Shown: positions 22,275 to 32,827 of the stretch, in pieces
How the letters are laid out: the number at the start of each line of letters is the position of its first letter
Position numbering within the stretch: position 1 is the stretch's first letter
NCBI GenBank assembly: GCA_026770025.1
Contig: JAMXDE010000051.1
Location: 1 to 64,000 of the forward strand
Source of the DNA: Craspedostauros australis
Taxonomy: Eukaryota; Bacillariophyta; Bacillariophyceae; Mastogloiales; Achnanthaceae
DNA length: 64,000 bases
Reading direction: 5' to 3'
Program-made: the position numbers and the translations under genes
The notes under the pieces: model-generated
The model's input: the letters and a program-made list of their open reading frames with translations, nothing else
What the model was told of the DNA's origin: nothing
The model's database searches: none

Positions 22275-23738
22275 CTAGTTGAGGTCTGGCATACTCGTAG
22301 ACGTAAAACCGCAGCGCTGTCTCCAATTGTGGATCTGCTGCGACAAAGCTTCCAGGATCGTATCGATCGGCGTGCATAATAGCTGTTCGCGCGCTATTCT
22401 TCGAGATTCCAGTGTCTTCATGGCCTCCTTCCTCTCTTCGTCGATATCCTTCCCAAGGTAGATGACGGTATGGTTAAGATTGGATAGTGCAGCCAACGAC
22501 CCGAACCACCGTCGAAAGTCGAAGGTGTGGGGGAAGACTTCGATGACTGACGAACACTGCGGCATGAAAAACAAGGTGCTCTCCTGTGCACCGTGTGGCG
22601 TGAGAATGATGTCGATGTTTTGGAACGCTTCGATTTGCTCCTGCATGCTGAAGGTCTCGTAGTAATAGACTGGTGGCGTGTAGGCCAAGCCAAACCGATC
22701 CTTGATGGCGGCGGATATGTTTTGGGACTGCAGCAGTCGACGTGTGAATCTCCGGCTGAGAATCCCAATCCGCGGCATGTATTCGCTCGATTGCTCCATC
22801 AATTGCTGCTGCTCTGCGGGAGTCATGTTGAAATATAGTTCGGTATCATCAACTCTGAGATCTGTGGAGCAGTGCGGCATTGAGAGTTTGGATCCTGGAA
22901 TGCTCTCGAGCAATGTCTGCTTGAAGGTTTCCAGATCGTCGCTGTTGGCCATGTTGTAGTCGACGAATGAAAATGTCTGCGCCACGAGAAGCTGCTTGAG
23001 ATCTGACGTATTACCGTACATCTCAACGTACTCTGCCTTCGTCATTTCGTAGATAGGGGTGTTTGCATATTTGAGCATTTCAAGGAGTGCCCGGTTGAAA
23101 GGATGCTTCCTGATTTGGTGGAGCCTTCCGACGTCGATCACCATTGTGCGATTTGCATCAGGGAAGCGTTCCCACAGGGACCAGCACTCGAGCATCTGTT
23201 GCAGGAAATGCGGGAAGTGGTGCACGATGCTTGTTCTGAAGAAAAAGCATGCCACCATCTCGAAAGGTTCACCAGTAATCGACTTTCGCGTTTTCCATGC
23301 TTTGTTGAGACTCCCGTGGACCTTGCCCAGAAATTGCTCCGGACGATACCGATTGGGGTAGTCGGTGGTCATGTAGGTCGATTCGAGACTGGAGTTGGTG
23401 ATGGTGCAGGTGCGGGGTTCCGGATCTGCGAATTGCGGGTCGTTGTGATGCTGTTTCATGAAGTCTGGGAACGCAGAGATTGATCGAGGAGGGTCGAGTG
23501 GTGGCGGTGGACCCTGTGCTAGGCTCTGTTGCGAAAGGCCCACCGAATCGCCGATAGTCGACGAATGGACTGCTTGGTCAACGAAGCTCGTCATGATCGA
23601 GGGCTGAATGATGGGACTTTCATCTATGGCAGGCTTCGGCCGGACGTTGGGATCAAATAGAGGCATGGCGGAAAACATGATGATGGCCACAACGGAGACC
23701 ATCGGCGTGACCTGTCTTCCTTTCTTCTTATGTGCCAT
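22275..23738 (-). CDS. GT61-family glycosyltransferase (DUF563 type), copy B
   Basis: A 487-residue protein. The N-terminus 'MAHKKKGRQ' precedes a hydrophobic anchor (about residues 12-28), a type II topology suited to the Golgi. The catalytic half carries 'IDIILTPHGAQESTLFFM', 'CSSVIEVFPHTF' and 'VIYLGKD', which align with copy A (3113-4489) in the same order, as do 'ILSRRFTRRLLQS' and 'YYYETFSMQEQIEAFQN'. In this copy the HGA motif is followed by QES where copy A has HLT, so acceptor or donor specificity may differ. ATG 23738 is the first ATG in frame. It is divergent from the NYN-domain gene at 24514, so the 775 bp between them may hold both promoters. Confidence 0.85.
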   Translation of the reverse strand: MAHKKKGRQVTPMVSVVAIIMFSAMPLFDPNVRPKPAIDESPIIQPSIMTSFVDQAVHSSTIGDSVGLSQQSLAQGPPPPLDPPRSISAFPDFMKQHHNDPQFADPEPRTCTITNSSLESTYMTTDYPNRYRPEQFLGKVHGSLNKAWKTRKSITGEPFEMVACFFFRTSIVHHFPHFLQQMLECWSLWERFPDANRTMVIDVGRLHQIRKHPFNRALLEMLKYANTPIYEMTKAEYVEMYGNTSDLKQLLVAQTFSFVDYNMANSDDLETFKQTLLESIPGSKLSMPHCSTDLRVDDTELYFNMTPAEQQQLMEQSSEYMPRIGILSRRFTRRLLQSQNISAAIKDRFGLAYTPPVYYYETFSMQEQIEAFQNIDIILTPHGAQESTLFFMPQCSSVIEVFPHTFDFRRWFGSLAALSNLNHTVIYLGKDIDEERKEAMKTLESRRIAREQLLCTPIDTILEALSQQIHNWRQRCGFTSTSMPDLN

Positions 23739-24513
23739 CTTCTCTGTCTGTACGAGTACAAGTATGGAAGCACCGGTCCGAGTGCGGGTGCGAGTGTGAA
23801 TTAGAGCACGGTACTATACTCGTACAACGGCAAACAGCAACAGAGTCGTCGAAGGCGTCTGACGGCTGAGTTGGATGCCTTTGTTGCCTTTGTTGCCTTT
23901 GTTGCGTTATTTTCGTTGGTTACACTGGTTGTGCTGAGGATCTGAACCGAAGGTACTTGATGTGTTTGTGCAGCATTTTTGCAGATGGTGTTTGTGTTCT
24001 GACCAGCATTGTCGCCATCACTTCGCTCGCAACCAGTTGCCAATAGTTCCACACTGTGCAGGGGTCTTCCCAGGTTGTTACACACATGAGACTGTGCAGA
24101 TGGATATGATCGGCTTGTTGAACCGCGCACGACAACAGGTTTGTTCGTTTTGTTGTTTCTGATTGTTTTCTGCTCATTTTTTGGCAACGCTTGACTCAAC
24201 GGACTCTTCCCAAACAACGAAAGACACGACGTCCTGTTTTCTCAATCACTTGGATTCCAAATTCCATTCCGCAAATGAACCAGAACCTGTCAGCGAACAT
24301 TCGACAGTCGCTTCGCCACCCATCAAACCCACAATCTGAACGTGTGTCGATTGGCGCCAACCAAAGCCCACAATCCACGCTCCGTAATCCCGTTCGCAAC
24401 TCGTATGTCGTGCTGCGTTGCGCATCATCGCCATCCTCCACGATCCACGCTGCTCCCACACGAGCTACCTCCTGGACGATCCAGCTGATGCCCGCTTGCC
24501 GACCTGATCTTTC
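23739..24513. other. Divergent promoter region
   Basis: Separates the starts of GT61 copy B (-) and the NYN-domain gene (+). It holds GTACGAGTAC (about 23751-23760), TACTCGTAC (about 23817-23825) and a short repeat of 'TTTGTTGCC' near 23879-23907. No gene is seen. Confidence 0.45.
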
Positions 24514-26724
24514 ATGCTGATGGGAAGCTTCGTTGGTCTGCTGTTGACGTCATCGATGGTGTTGGAGGTAGTATTGCTGGCGAGTGCCCCCGTGCTCGGG
24601 CTCGTACCTTCGGTGGGAGCACTGCAGTCTTCATGGCGAGACCACCAATGCCATGGTGCGCCTCTGAGATCGGAGCCTTTGCATGCCACGCATCCTGAGG
24701 CGCTGGCCTTTGGCGTTGGCCGTGATCGTCATGACGAGACCAACTGTGGCGACGAAAGCAATGACACGGACGGCGACGAGGACAGATTGGAAAAGAGAGG
24801 GAAGCTGCCGCCGCCAGTCAGCGCATTGGATGCATCGTTGCGCCAGATCGTTCGGAATGCGATGCCATCAACACCATCGCATGAGGCTGCGTCACAATCA
24901 TCCCGTGGAGTATATCTGCTGCTGGATGCGAACAACATTCGCGGTTCTGATGACTTTCGCTGGACCCTGTCAGAGCTGATTCACAACCTCATTCACTGGT
25001 CAACTCAGGAATTGATGATGCCAGAGAGAAAAGCCCGGGCGCAATACATACTCGTACATCCCGTTCTCGTGGTGGACCATGGCTCTCGAATGCAGGCCTT
25101 CGATTATTCCTGCGACGGCCTCGCCGTTCTGTGTGCGGGTCCGCACCAAACTGCCGATGATCTTATTGTGCACACCACCGAGTGGTTGCTCAACGGAAGC
25201 GCCGAGCAACCTGCCGACCTGCTTGCGCACCAACAATCAAGTGAACCTCATGGTGTCAAAGGCAATCCGAGCCGTTCGTCGAAAAAGTCGGTGGTCCTGG
25301 TTGTCACTTCCGACGGTGAATTGAGATCACGGTGTCGCAACCATGGCGCTTCAAAGGTTTATGGTAGTCCGCAAATGGTGAGGCTGCTGAAAGAATGGAA
25401 ACGGGTTCAAGTGGAGCGCCAGAAGATGAGCAATGGGGGAAGCGGCACTGCCGGCCGAGCTGGTGTGTTTCATCAGTCTGGCGTGTCGGTCCAGCTCGGC
25501 TGTGGGTTGCAACTGCTTCGGTTCGTAGAAGATGATGTTCGGGAACACGAGATCTACGTGATGCAGCAATCGAGAGGAGCCAACCCCCGACATTCCAACT
25601 TGCGGAACTCGTCTTTATTCCAAACGACGATTGCGACTGATACGACGGCACCCATCACGACAGTGGGAGCAATAGCATCGTTGCCATCTCCACCTCTATC
25701 GCCGTCTCCACTCTCACCCTCACCCTCAAGCCATGAACACAATCTGGCAGCATTTGCGGAAGAAAGCTGGTATCGAATTGTTGCTGCTGAGAGCCTTCGG
25801 AGGTTGCTTCATCTCCACCAAGGCGATTCGCCAATGCGCACGATCGCGCAACTGAACGAATCGTCTTACGGATCGACAGTTATGAGCAAGCTATGTCACG
25901 CAATCAATGACCAGTCGTATGATGAAGCTTCTGGAGCAGGTTTCCATCGCAGCGATTCTTCGTCCATCACATCATTGTGTCAAGATCACCGCATCAACGA
26001 AGACGTCCACCAACAGCGCCAGATGGCGCAGTACTTCACCCAGTGTCTGGCAAGCCATGATCACGCCAGTGACGGCGGAAAAAGTGCGATGAACCCTCTC
26101 GTTGCCGAACGAGCCCCAGCTCGGATGGATCAGGCAAAGGCGCTGCTGCGAAAGTACGTGGAACAGACCCCGCACAAGACGCAGGACGAGATCCTGGCTC
26201 GTTACTGCAACGAGAGTCCGTCGCAAGTGCAATTCACACGAAAGCATGATCTGAAGACGTTGCTGTTGGAGGAGGTCGCTGTTCGAGAGAAACGAAAGGG
26301 CAACAAGCGCCGACGCTGGTATCTGTTGCCATTGGGTGATGGGGAAATTGACGGCGATGTCACTGCCGACGAATCATCAACCGACGAGAGCGGCAAAGTA
26401 TGGGGCGACGATCAAGGCACGTACCAGGCGCAGCTCGTCAATGAGCGGAGGAAGTTCCGACGTCGACGTAGTCCGAATAGGGTGAAGAAGCCACCAGTCA
26501 CCGAGCGCGGCAAGTTCCTGGAACAATCGGGGCAAATCGAGTCGCGATGGTTTGCTGCGTTGGACGAGTCCAGTGCACAAGTACAGCAGCAGCGGGCGAA
26601 ATCCTTCATCAATAGAGACGCAACGATCTCCTATCCTCTGCCTTTCTGTTGTTGTTTCGCGCTGTCTGCTTCTGGACTCGTATGGTACAATACGAAAGCT
26701 GCGTTTGTTCTTGTTTGTTATTGA
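24514..26724 (+). CDS. NYN-domain protein (YacP/Rae1-like putative endoribonuclease)
   Basis: A 736-residue intronless protein. The first 40 residues are hydrophobic and Ser-rich, a possible signal or organelle-targeting region. Residues about 130-300 match the bacterial YacP/Rae1 (DUF901) class of NYN/PIN-like nucleases: 'VYLLLDANNIRG' (D138), 'VLVVDHGS' (D188), 'TADDLIVHTTEWL' (D215/D216) and 'VVLVVTSDGELRSRC' (D267). These acidic residues would bind a metal ion in an RNase site. In Bacillus, Rae1 cuts mRNA at the ribosome. The remaining 430 residues are low-complexity and then basic (about 585-685), and could bind RNA. The last 40 residues are hydrophobic and may come from reading past a missed intron. 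Role in RNA cleavage is inferred from family. Confidence 0.7.
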   Translation: MLMGSFVGLLLTSSMVLEVVLLASAPVLGLVPSVGALQSSWRDHQCHGAPLRSEPLHATHPEALAFGVGRDRHDETNCGDESNDTDGDEDRLEKRGKLPPPVSALDASLRQIVRNAMPSTPSHEAASQSSRGVYLLLDANNIRGSDDFRWTLSELIHNLIHWSTQELMMPERKARAQYILVHPVLVVDHGSRMQAFDYSCDGLAVLCAGPHQTADDLIVHTTEWLLNGSAEQPADLLAHQQSSEPHGVKGNPSRSSKKSVVLVVTSDGELRSRCRNHGASKVYGSPQMVRLLKEWKRVQVERQKMSNGGSGTAGRAGVFHQSGVSVQLGCGLQLLRFVEDDVREHEIYVMQQSRGANPRHSNLRNSSLFQTTIATDTTAPITTVGAIASLPSPPLSPSPLSPSPSSHEHNLAAFAEESWYRIVAAESLRRLLHLHQGDSPMRTIAQLNESSYGSTVMSKLCHAINDQSYDEASGAGFHRSDSSSITSLCQDHRINEDVHQQRQMAQYFTQCLASHDHASDGGKSAMNPLVAERAPARMDQAKALLRKYVEQTPHKTQDEILARYCNESPSQVQFTRKHDLKTLLLEEVAVREKRKGNKRRRWYLLPLGDGEIDGDVTADESSTDESGKVWGDDQGTYQAQLVNERRKFRRRRSPNRVKKPPVTERGKFLEQSGQIESRWFAALDESSAQVQQQRAKSFINRDATISYPLPFCCCFALSASGLVWYNTKAAFVLVCY

Positions 26725-26950
26725 TGTGTTGATGTTAACTATGGATTCGTTCGTTCGTTCGAAACGATTTTATTTGAATTGCTTCAATGTGTTGTTCATG
26801 TGATCGATACAAGTCTCTCCCTCCCCTTTTGCGCGTGATGCTGCAACGTATAATACATACGTAACCATAATGTACCCACATACGAGTATGCCCGCATGAG
26901 TGTGTGCGAACGCGCGCCCCGTTTGCTTGCGTCGGATTGTTCCAGAGGGC

Positions 26951-29830
26951 TCAATCCACTCGATTGTGATGACTGGAAGAATCGAGTTCGTCGATGACAG
27001 CACATCGTTTCCGTTTGGTGATGAGGATGTGCTGCAGTCGTTTTGCCAGATCCGCAGACACGACATTGCGGATGTTCGAGTTGTGATAGTTCTTCTCGTG
27101 CTCTTGCGCACACCTGCCGATTGCAACATTGTCGTTGTTGGTGTGGCGATGAGAGGCTGCACCAACCTTGGGCACTGTTCCACGTGAGTTGTCGAAGTCA
27201 GTTTTGCCAAGCCTCTTCCCATCGATGCCGTGGTCCTGCGGGTCTGCACGACCCTGTTGCTGTCGTTCAGAATGACCCTCCCCACAGTCATCCTTCGACT
27301 CCTGTTGTCGGGATACGGTACCTCGACCACTTCCACGATCTTTATCACCATCATGATCGTCTGCGTCGTCGTCGCCCTCGTCGTTCTTCCAGTAACCACG
27401 AGCCAGGATGTCATCCAGCAACGCCTGTCGGCGCTTGCGACCATGGAAGATATCCTTGAGCTGCGATGTGAATAGATCGCAAGAAGAGCTCGATGAACCT
27501 TCGTTGTTGTTGAAATCCTGCGTGAAGGAAAAGTCTGCAGGACGACAGGTGCTGGCTGTGTCCACCACGAACATGAGATGTGGCTGCGAATCATCCATGT
27601 CATCTCCTTCATTGTCGTCGGCGTCATCCTCAGACTCGGGCTGCGTGTTAGGTGTGTGATCGCTATCGCTGATCCGAGTGTTGTTGGCGATGACGAGATG
27701 ATCCTGCGCTGATGATGACGTTGTTGGAGGATGTCCACCGCTCCTGTTGCCGCTGCCGTTGCGCGCGCTGATGGTGCTCTTGCTGCCGCAGCTGTGCATG
27801 GATTCGTTGATGGTCCCCATGCTGTGGAAGGAGTTGAAGTCGATGACTCGTTCCGTTGCCGCCGTGCGGTTGCTATCTGACGGGATGGCATCATCGCCTC
27901 CGGCCAAGTGCTGGGACAGTGCGTCTGACGCTCCCTTGCCGCAGACGGTCGTTGTTCCTGCATTGCTGTGAGTGTTGGCAGTCCTCACTTTGCGAAGCAG
28001 CTCCTTTGGGGACGGTGCCTGCTGGAAGTAGTGTCGCAACGATCTCGCGAAGCTTTGCAGTTGGATGATGCCACGGCCAGCTGACGCGTTCTCGGAGTGC
28101 CGGACGGGCATGACCTGGCTTCGCTTCCGCCGTTCCATGGCCGCCTCCTCGTAGTAGGACGATTCGATCTCGGCCAGGAGGTCGTTGCGTTGCTTCTTGG
28201 AGGAGAAGAGTGAGTTGAGGCTGTTCTGGATCCTCGCGGACGTGATGGCGACCGGCCTTGGGGGAGAGGCGATTGGTGGCAAGGGGGCAGATCCCAACAT
28301 GGGTGAGAATTTGTGCGTGCGACCAACCAAGTGGGATGTTGCGCCGGGCAATGCCTGGGAGACAGTCCGTGGTCGGCCACTGACATTCTCGCCCGCGGTG
28401 GCATGATCGACGACGGCGGCGCCTGGTTGTTGCTGCTGCTCGCTGTGAACGATGGAGGGTGGAACAGCGCCTGATTCATTGGCATCCGATGTGCTGATGG
28501 TTTCACCAGCGCTGCTCCCGAAGGTGCTGATGCTGTTGATCGTGCACGTGGTGGAGGTGCTGGCGCTACTGACGGTGCGATAGACGACGGCGCTGGCGTC
28601 CTTGCGGACGACCCCACTTTGCCTCTGCTGCTTGGCGTAGTCCTGCTTGAGGTGCTCCAGCACGACGGCCGCATCGTTGAGACCCATCTGATGGGCCAGC
28701 TGCTGGCTGGGCACGGAGAAGACGGAGTACACCTCCATGATGGCTTCGTCGTCGTAGTCGTGCGTGAGGCTTTCGGAGGAATCCCTGGTGGTGCTGGCGT
28801 CCTCATCCTCCAGGATCTGGTTGTAGTCGGACCACTGCAAGGACTGCTCCTCGAGCACGGCCGCGATGGCATCGAGCTTGAGGTTGCGGCGCTCCCTGGA
28901 TCCCCGCTTCGTCTTTCCCTCCAGACCTCTCGTGCAGTAGCAGTCCTGCGTGACCGGGTCGTAGTAGATGGTGGGGTCTATGGAGGACACGACCATGAGG
29001 AGGGCGGTGGAACCCGCTCGATTTCGCTGGAAGTTCATCATCTGCTTGACGGTGGCCACGCAGCTCCTCTTGATGTCTGCGTACTCCTCCGGCGATATCC
29101 AGGTCCTCGACTTCTCCAGCTGGCCGATGTTGTTGAGGTGAGGTATGCGGCGGTTCTTGACCGTGCGGTTGAATCTGACAGATCTGCTTTGTTGTGGTTG
29201 TTGCAGTTGTCGCAGTTGTCGTAGTGGTGGTTGTTGGTTCTTCATGATGGACTTGAGGGGACGCTTGAGGTGATGCGATGGTTCGAAGAGATGCTTCTTG
29301 ATGGCCTTGGGACCGTTGCCGCTGTGCTTGTGGCAGTGTGAACGTGAGTGCGAATGTGAGGCCTTCGCGTGCTGACGATGACCAGCTGTCCTGTCCACCC
29401 TCTTGCTCGTTGCTCCATGCGCATGGCGTTCTCCATGGCCGCCTTTGGAGCTAATGACACCAGCGATGGAGGCGGTTTCCATCGGGTACTTTTGAAGCCG
29501 CTGGTGGGCCTGTTGCTTTCGACTTCCGCTCTTCAACGACGATGATGATGATGATGCAGATGATACCGACGACGCAGACGACACACTGGATGCCGATGAT
29601 GCAGAGGACGACGACGTCGACTGACTCAGGGCAATGCGCTGCATGAGGCTGTTCTCCTCCGCCATTCTTCTGCTGGACTCCACTGCTGTTGACAACCGAG
29701 ATGCGGCAGGACCGTTGAGCACATATTCATGCTCATATGTTGGTGTTTGTGATTGTGCCTGTCCTTGGATAGTAGACTCGGACAGGGAAGCCTCTCCGTC
29801 CCACGTTTGGGACTGCGAAATGAGCGTCAT
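26951..29830 (-). CDS. RGLE-motif family protein, copy A (function unknown)
   Basis: A 959-residue intronless protein, mostly low-complexity (Ser, Gln, His, Arg). The conserved core lies at about residues 205-370: a strand 'SVRFNRTVKNRRIPH', then 'RTWISPEEYADIKRSC', then 'YCTRGLE' near 298, followed by a helical stretch ending 'EVYSVFSVPSQQLAHQMG'. This combination of a VRF strand, an aromatic 'W-x-S/T-x-x-E-Y' helix and a Cys-x-RGLE loop is one I know from many uncharacterised diatom proteins. The gene at 49750-51501 is a second member. The C-terminal third repeats a short 'R-A-L/V-L-D-D/E-I' helix (F-x-x-x-RKRR-x-A-L-L-D-D-I; KRK-x-A-V-I-D-E-L). ATG 29830 lies seven bases downstream of a (GA)14 tract. 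Nuclear location is plausible from the basic runs but not shown. Confidence 0.65.
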   Translation of the reverse strand: MTLISQSQTWDGEASLSESTIQGQAQSQTPTYEHEYVLNGPAASRLSTAVESSRRMAEENSLMQRIALSQSTSSSSASSASSVSSASSVSSASSSSSSLKSGSRKQQAHQRLQKYPMETASIAGVISSKGGHGERHAHGATSKRVDRTAGHRQHAKASHSHSRSHCHKHSGNGPKAIKKHLFEPSHHLKRPLKSIMKNQQPPLRQLRQLQQPQQSRSVRFNRTVKNRRIPHLNNIGQLEKSRTWISPEEYADIKRSCVATVKQMMNFQRNRAGSTALLMVVSSIDPTIYYDPVTQDCYCTRGLEGKTKRGSRERRNLKLDAIAAVLEEQSLQWSDYNQILEDEDASTTRDSSESLTHDYDDEAIMEVYSVFSVPSQQLAHQMGLNDAAVVLEHLKQDYAKQQRQSGVVRKDASAVVYRTVSSASTSTTCTINSISTFGSSAGETISTSDANESGAVPPSIVHSEQQQQPGAAVVDHATAGENVSGRPRTVSQALPGATSHLVGRTHKFSPMLGSAPLPPIASPPRPVAITSARIQNSLNSLFSSKKQRNDLLAEIESSYYEEAAMERRKRSQVMPVRHSENASAGRGIIQLQSFARSLRHYFQQAPSPKELLRKVRTANTHSNAGTTTVCGKGASDALSQHLAGGDDAIPSDSNRTAATERVIDFNSFHSMGTINESMHSCGSKSTISARNGSGNRSGGHPPTTSSSAQDHLVIANNTRISDSDHTPNTQPESEDDADDNEGDDMDDSQPHLMFVVDTASTCRPADFSFTQDFNNNEGSSSSSCDLFTSQLKDIFHGRKRRQALLDDILARGYWKNDEGDDDADDHDGDKDRGSGRGTVSRQQESKDDCGEGHSERQQQGRADPQDHGIDGKRLGKTDFDNSRGTVPKVGAASHRHTNNDNVAIGRCAQEHEKNYHNSNIRNVVSADLAKRLQHILITKRKRCAVIDELDSSSHHNRVD

Positions 29831-29833
29831 GCT

Positions 29834-29867
<34 letters not shown>

Positions 29868-31861
29868 TGAGAACGGGAGGGCACAGCGCGTGATGCTGTG
29901 GATGCGCTCGCCCGATCCGTCAGCGGTCCCCCAAACCCCAGGTGGCCAAACGACGACCTATTCCTGAACAATGTTTTGCTTTGCTTTGCTCTGTTGTACA
30001 CTATTATATGTGGTCCTCTGATAACCAACCAACTGACTGACTGAGTGTTGCTGTTGCGTAATGGACTGTGACTGTAGATGGACAGTGGACAGTGGATAGT
30101 GGATGGACAGTGGATGGGATAAATGGGATGCCTGCTTCTTTAGTTGATTGAGGAGATAGGAACCTGAACGTCAGATCCAAAGCATTCCGCAACAGATCAC
30201 GATTATCAACAACAAAGCAGAGGATTGATTTGGATTGTCCGTGTGCGACTTTCGCGCGCTTCACTCTGACTTCGACTCCGACTTCGTGCTGGCCGTGCCC
30301 CCTGAGTGTGTGGGACAGGTATTGCCTTCCTCGATGCGAGTATGGTAGAGGTCGTAGTTGTGCTCCTTGCTGATCGAGGTGATGACGATGGTTGTCTCTG
30401 TTGTTGTGTTGCTGTGTTGTTGTGTTGCTGTGGGTTGCCTGTTGTTGGGTGTTGTCGGGTTTACTACTACAACCGACTACCAAGAGAACAGTCTCCTGAG
30501 GCCGTGCGTTGCTTCTGGTGCGTTCCGTTCTGTCTTGCTGCTGCTTGGTCGCTCTGCTGTTTCTGTCGTTGGTGTTGGTCTTGCTGTTCTGTTACCAATA
30601 GGTCGTGCTCCAAATAATGCTCCATGGCTGTGTTGGTCTGTTTCTCTGCTGGTCTTGTTTGTTACTGTCACGAAACCATCCACACCAGCAAGAACAACGA
30701 TGAATCAACCAGTCAACCAGACCGCCGCACCAACAAACACGCGGTCCACACGTGCAAACCACAACACAACGCGCCAATCGCGCACCCAACCAACGACACA
30801 TACGGTACCGTGTAAACTGGATGATACATCCGGGTCACGTGCGCAAACGGTGAAAAAGTGCGAGAAAAGAATCCGCACACCAAACCAAGTCAGTCATTCA
30901 CCCCCACGATTGCCGCAATTAAGAGTCCTACGTTGATGGCAATGACTCGAGGGAAACAGGACTGTACGCCATGGCGCCGTGAGATGACCGTCTTTGTGCG
31001 GTTCCAGCCATTGTCCGTTCCTCCTTTGCCATCTTGAATCACGAATCACCAAGATTGTGATAAACGCAAACAACATCGACCTGGTGATGTCGCGATGTGT
31101 CGCAGATGGGATGTCATTGCGCACAAACCAACAGCGCCAGCCCAAACAAGACCGGCAGCGACCACATCCCTCGCCGAAGAACAAACCTTCCCCTGTACAT
31201 CAAGACGTGCGTTCACGCAGCACTGTCGTGACAGCAGCGTTGCAAATATCATTGATCTATGTTGATCCATCGTTGTGTTGGAACACCTCCTCCACAGTAC
31301 CCGCGTGTGTCGCTCCGCGTGTCCCGAGGTGCGACAAGTTTGGTATCAACGCGGAACGGATGGTCATGGGTCCCGAATGAAGTATCATGATGACCCGTCA
31401 CAAACACGATCGGATTGTTCCTTTCCCCAAGAACACGACTGCTTCGAATGCTGTTGTTTCATGACTCCTTTCTTCTCTTTCTCTCTCAAAAATGGTTCCT
31501 GTGGGAAGAACGCAAGAAAAGTGCCCAAAAATGCAAGTCGACTGGATTGTGCAGATAGACATGCGGAGGATAGGACCCAGACATGCGAAGATGTGTTGCA
31601 GGTGATGGAGCAGTTCACTTTGTGTGGGTGCTCATGTTGATGTACTCTATGACTATAACGCGTTGATGTGCACATATAATATATCGTACCCAAGACGATT
31701 CCATCGCTACTTTCTACCAGTGTCATTGTTGCGGCTACGCAATACCTCTCTCCTCTCCGCTGCTACTCATAATACAGGGCTGATCTTTCTACTACTGCCA
31801 TTGGCGTGATTGCTGCGGCCGTTGTGCTTTCTTCCTCAGATAATGCAGACGACACTGACGA
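29831..31861. other. Intergenic region with GA tract, no supported gene
   Basis: It begins with the 5' UTR of the RGLE copy A gene, including (TC)14 at 29837-29864 on the plus strand. Tandem TGTTGTG-type simple sequence lies near 30400-30440. Several overlapping open frames of 100-190 codons are compositionally simple and show no motif. Confidence 0.4.
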
Positions 31862-32827
31862 TCAGCTGCCATTTTCGGAACCAAGTTTCTGAGCGAGTCC
31901 TCTGTAATCCTCAAGGGAAGAGTCGGCGGGAACCCCGAGGTAAGCCGCGATCTTGGTCTGGATGGCCAAGGTTGTGTAAGGATCTTGATTCAACATCTGC
32001 ATGGGAGTCGGGGCGGCTGTGTTCGGCCATCCTGTGCCTTCGCACGTGCCTTCACCCGTGAAACCTGGCGCTGCTGCTTTTGCTCCCGTCTCGTCCTCCA
32101 TCTCGAGAGCATGCGCTTGCGATGATTTGGCTGCTCCAACTGGCTCTTTACGCGGCGATCGAGTCCGACCATTGCCCTTCATTTCGCCCCAGTGTGAACT
32201 TGACGATGAGTTTGCCAAATCTGCTTTCGGATTCGTCATCCTTGACTTTGGACCTGAGTTGGACAACGTGTACCCCTCCAGAAAGCATCTGAACCCACGG
32301 TGGTTGGAAAGAAGCTGGTTGGTGTAAGATCTCATCGAATTCTTGCATCTCTCGAACTTGTTTTCCATCTGCAGCATGCCTTCCTTGTAGCGCACGAAGT
32401 CTGCTTCCATCAGCTGCACATGACTTTCGATGAATGATCCCAGCTCCTCGCCTTTGTATTTGCGTGCCAATCCTCGCATCGTGTCAGCAGTCTCTTCCAT
32501 CTGGCCCATGTTATTGCGAGCGCGTTTGTATCTGCACTCCAGCATGAGGTAAGCCTCTGTGATGGGCCGCTTCCTCGAATTGGCCGCACAAAGTGGCTTC
32601 TCCTCACGCAGAGCACTCGTAAAGGCTGTTTCTGCTGGCAGCGGCAGTCGCGTGGGTTCCATTTCGCGTTCTGTCGCGGGATGTGCGCCCTGCATCGATT
32701 GTTCAGTTGGTTTCGCGTTGGTGCTGGCGTTCCTGTCGATATTGATGGCGTTGGTACTTGGCGAAGCCACCGTGTTGCTTGTCACCGATCGACCGCGGTG
32801 TAGAGAAGCCTCTGCGGACATGGTCAT
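31862..32827 (-). CDS. Coiled-coil protein of unknown function
   Basis: A 321-residue protein without a family I recognise. Residues about 80-190 are charged and heptad-like ('MLECRYKRARNNMGQMEETADTM' region, then 'MEADFVRYKEGMLQMENKFERC'), consistent with an alpha-helical coiled coil. A small hydrophobic C-terminal module follows, 'LAIQTKIAAYLGVPADSSLEDYRGLAQKLG', which looks like a short three-helix interaction domain. The middle is Ser-rich with 'RTRSPRKEP', a possible phosphorylation or nuclear-import site. The frame extends upstream to 33025 but with no ATG, so ATG 32827 (or 32821) is taken as the start. Reality as a gene rests on length, composition and the helical pattern only. Confidence 0.5.
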   Translation of the reverse strand: MTMSAEASLHRGRSVTSNTVASPSTNAINIDRNASTNAKPTEQSMQGAHPATEREMEPTRLPLPAETAFTSALREEKPLCAANSRKRPITEAYLMLECRYKRARNNMGQMEETADTMRGLARKYKGEELGSFIESHVQLMEADFVRYKEGMLQMENKFERCKNSMRSYTNQLLSNHRGFRCFLEGYTLSNSGPKSRMTNPKADLANSSSSSHWGEMKGNGRTRSPRKEPVGAAKSSQAHALEMEDETGAKAAAPGFTGEGTCEGTGWPNTAAPTPMQMLNQDPYTTLAIQTKIAAYLGVPADSSLEDYRGLAQKLGSENGS

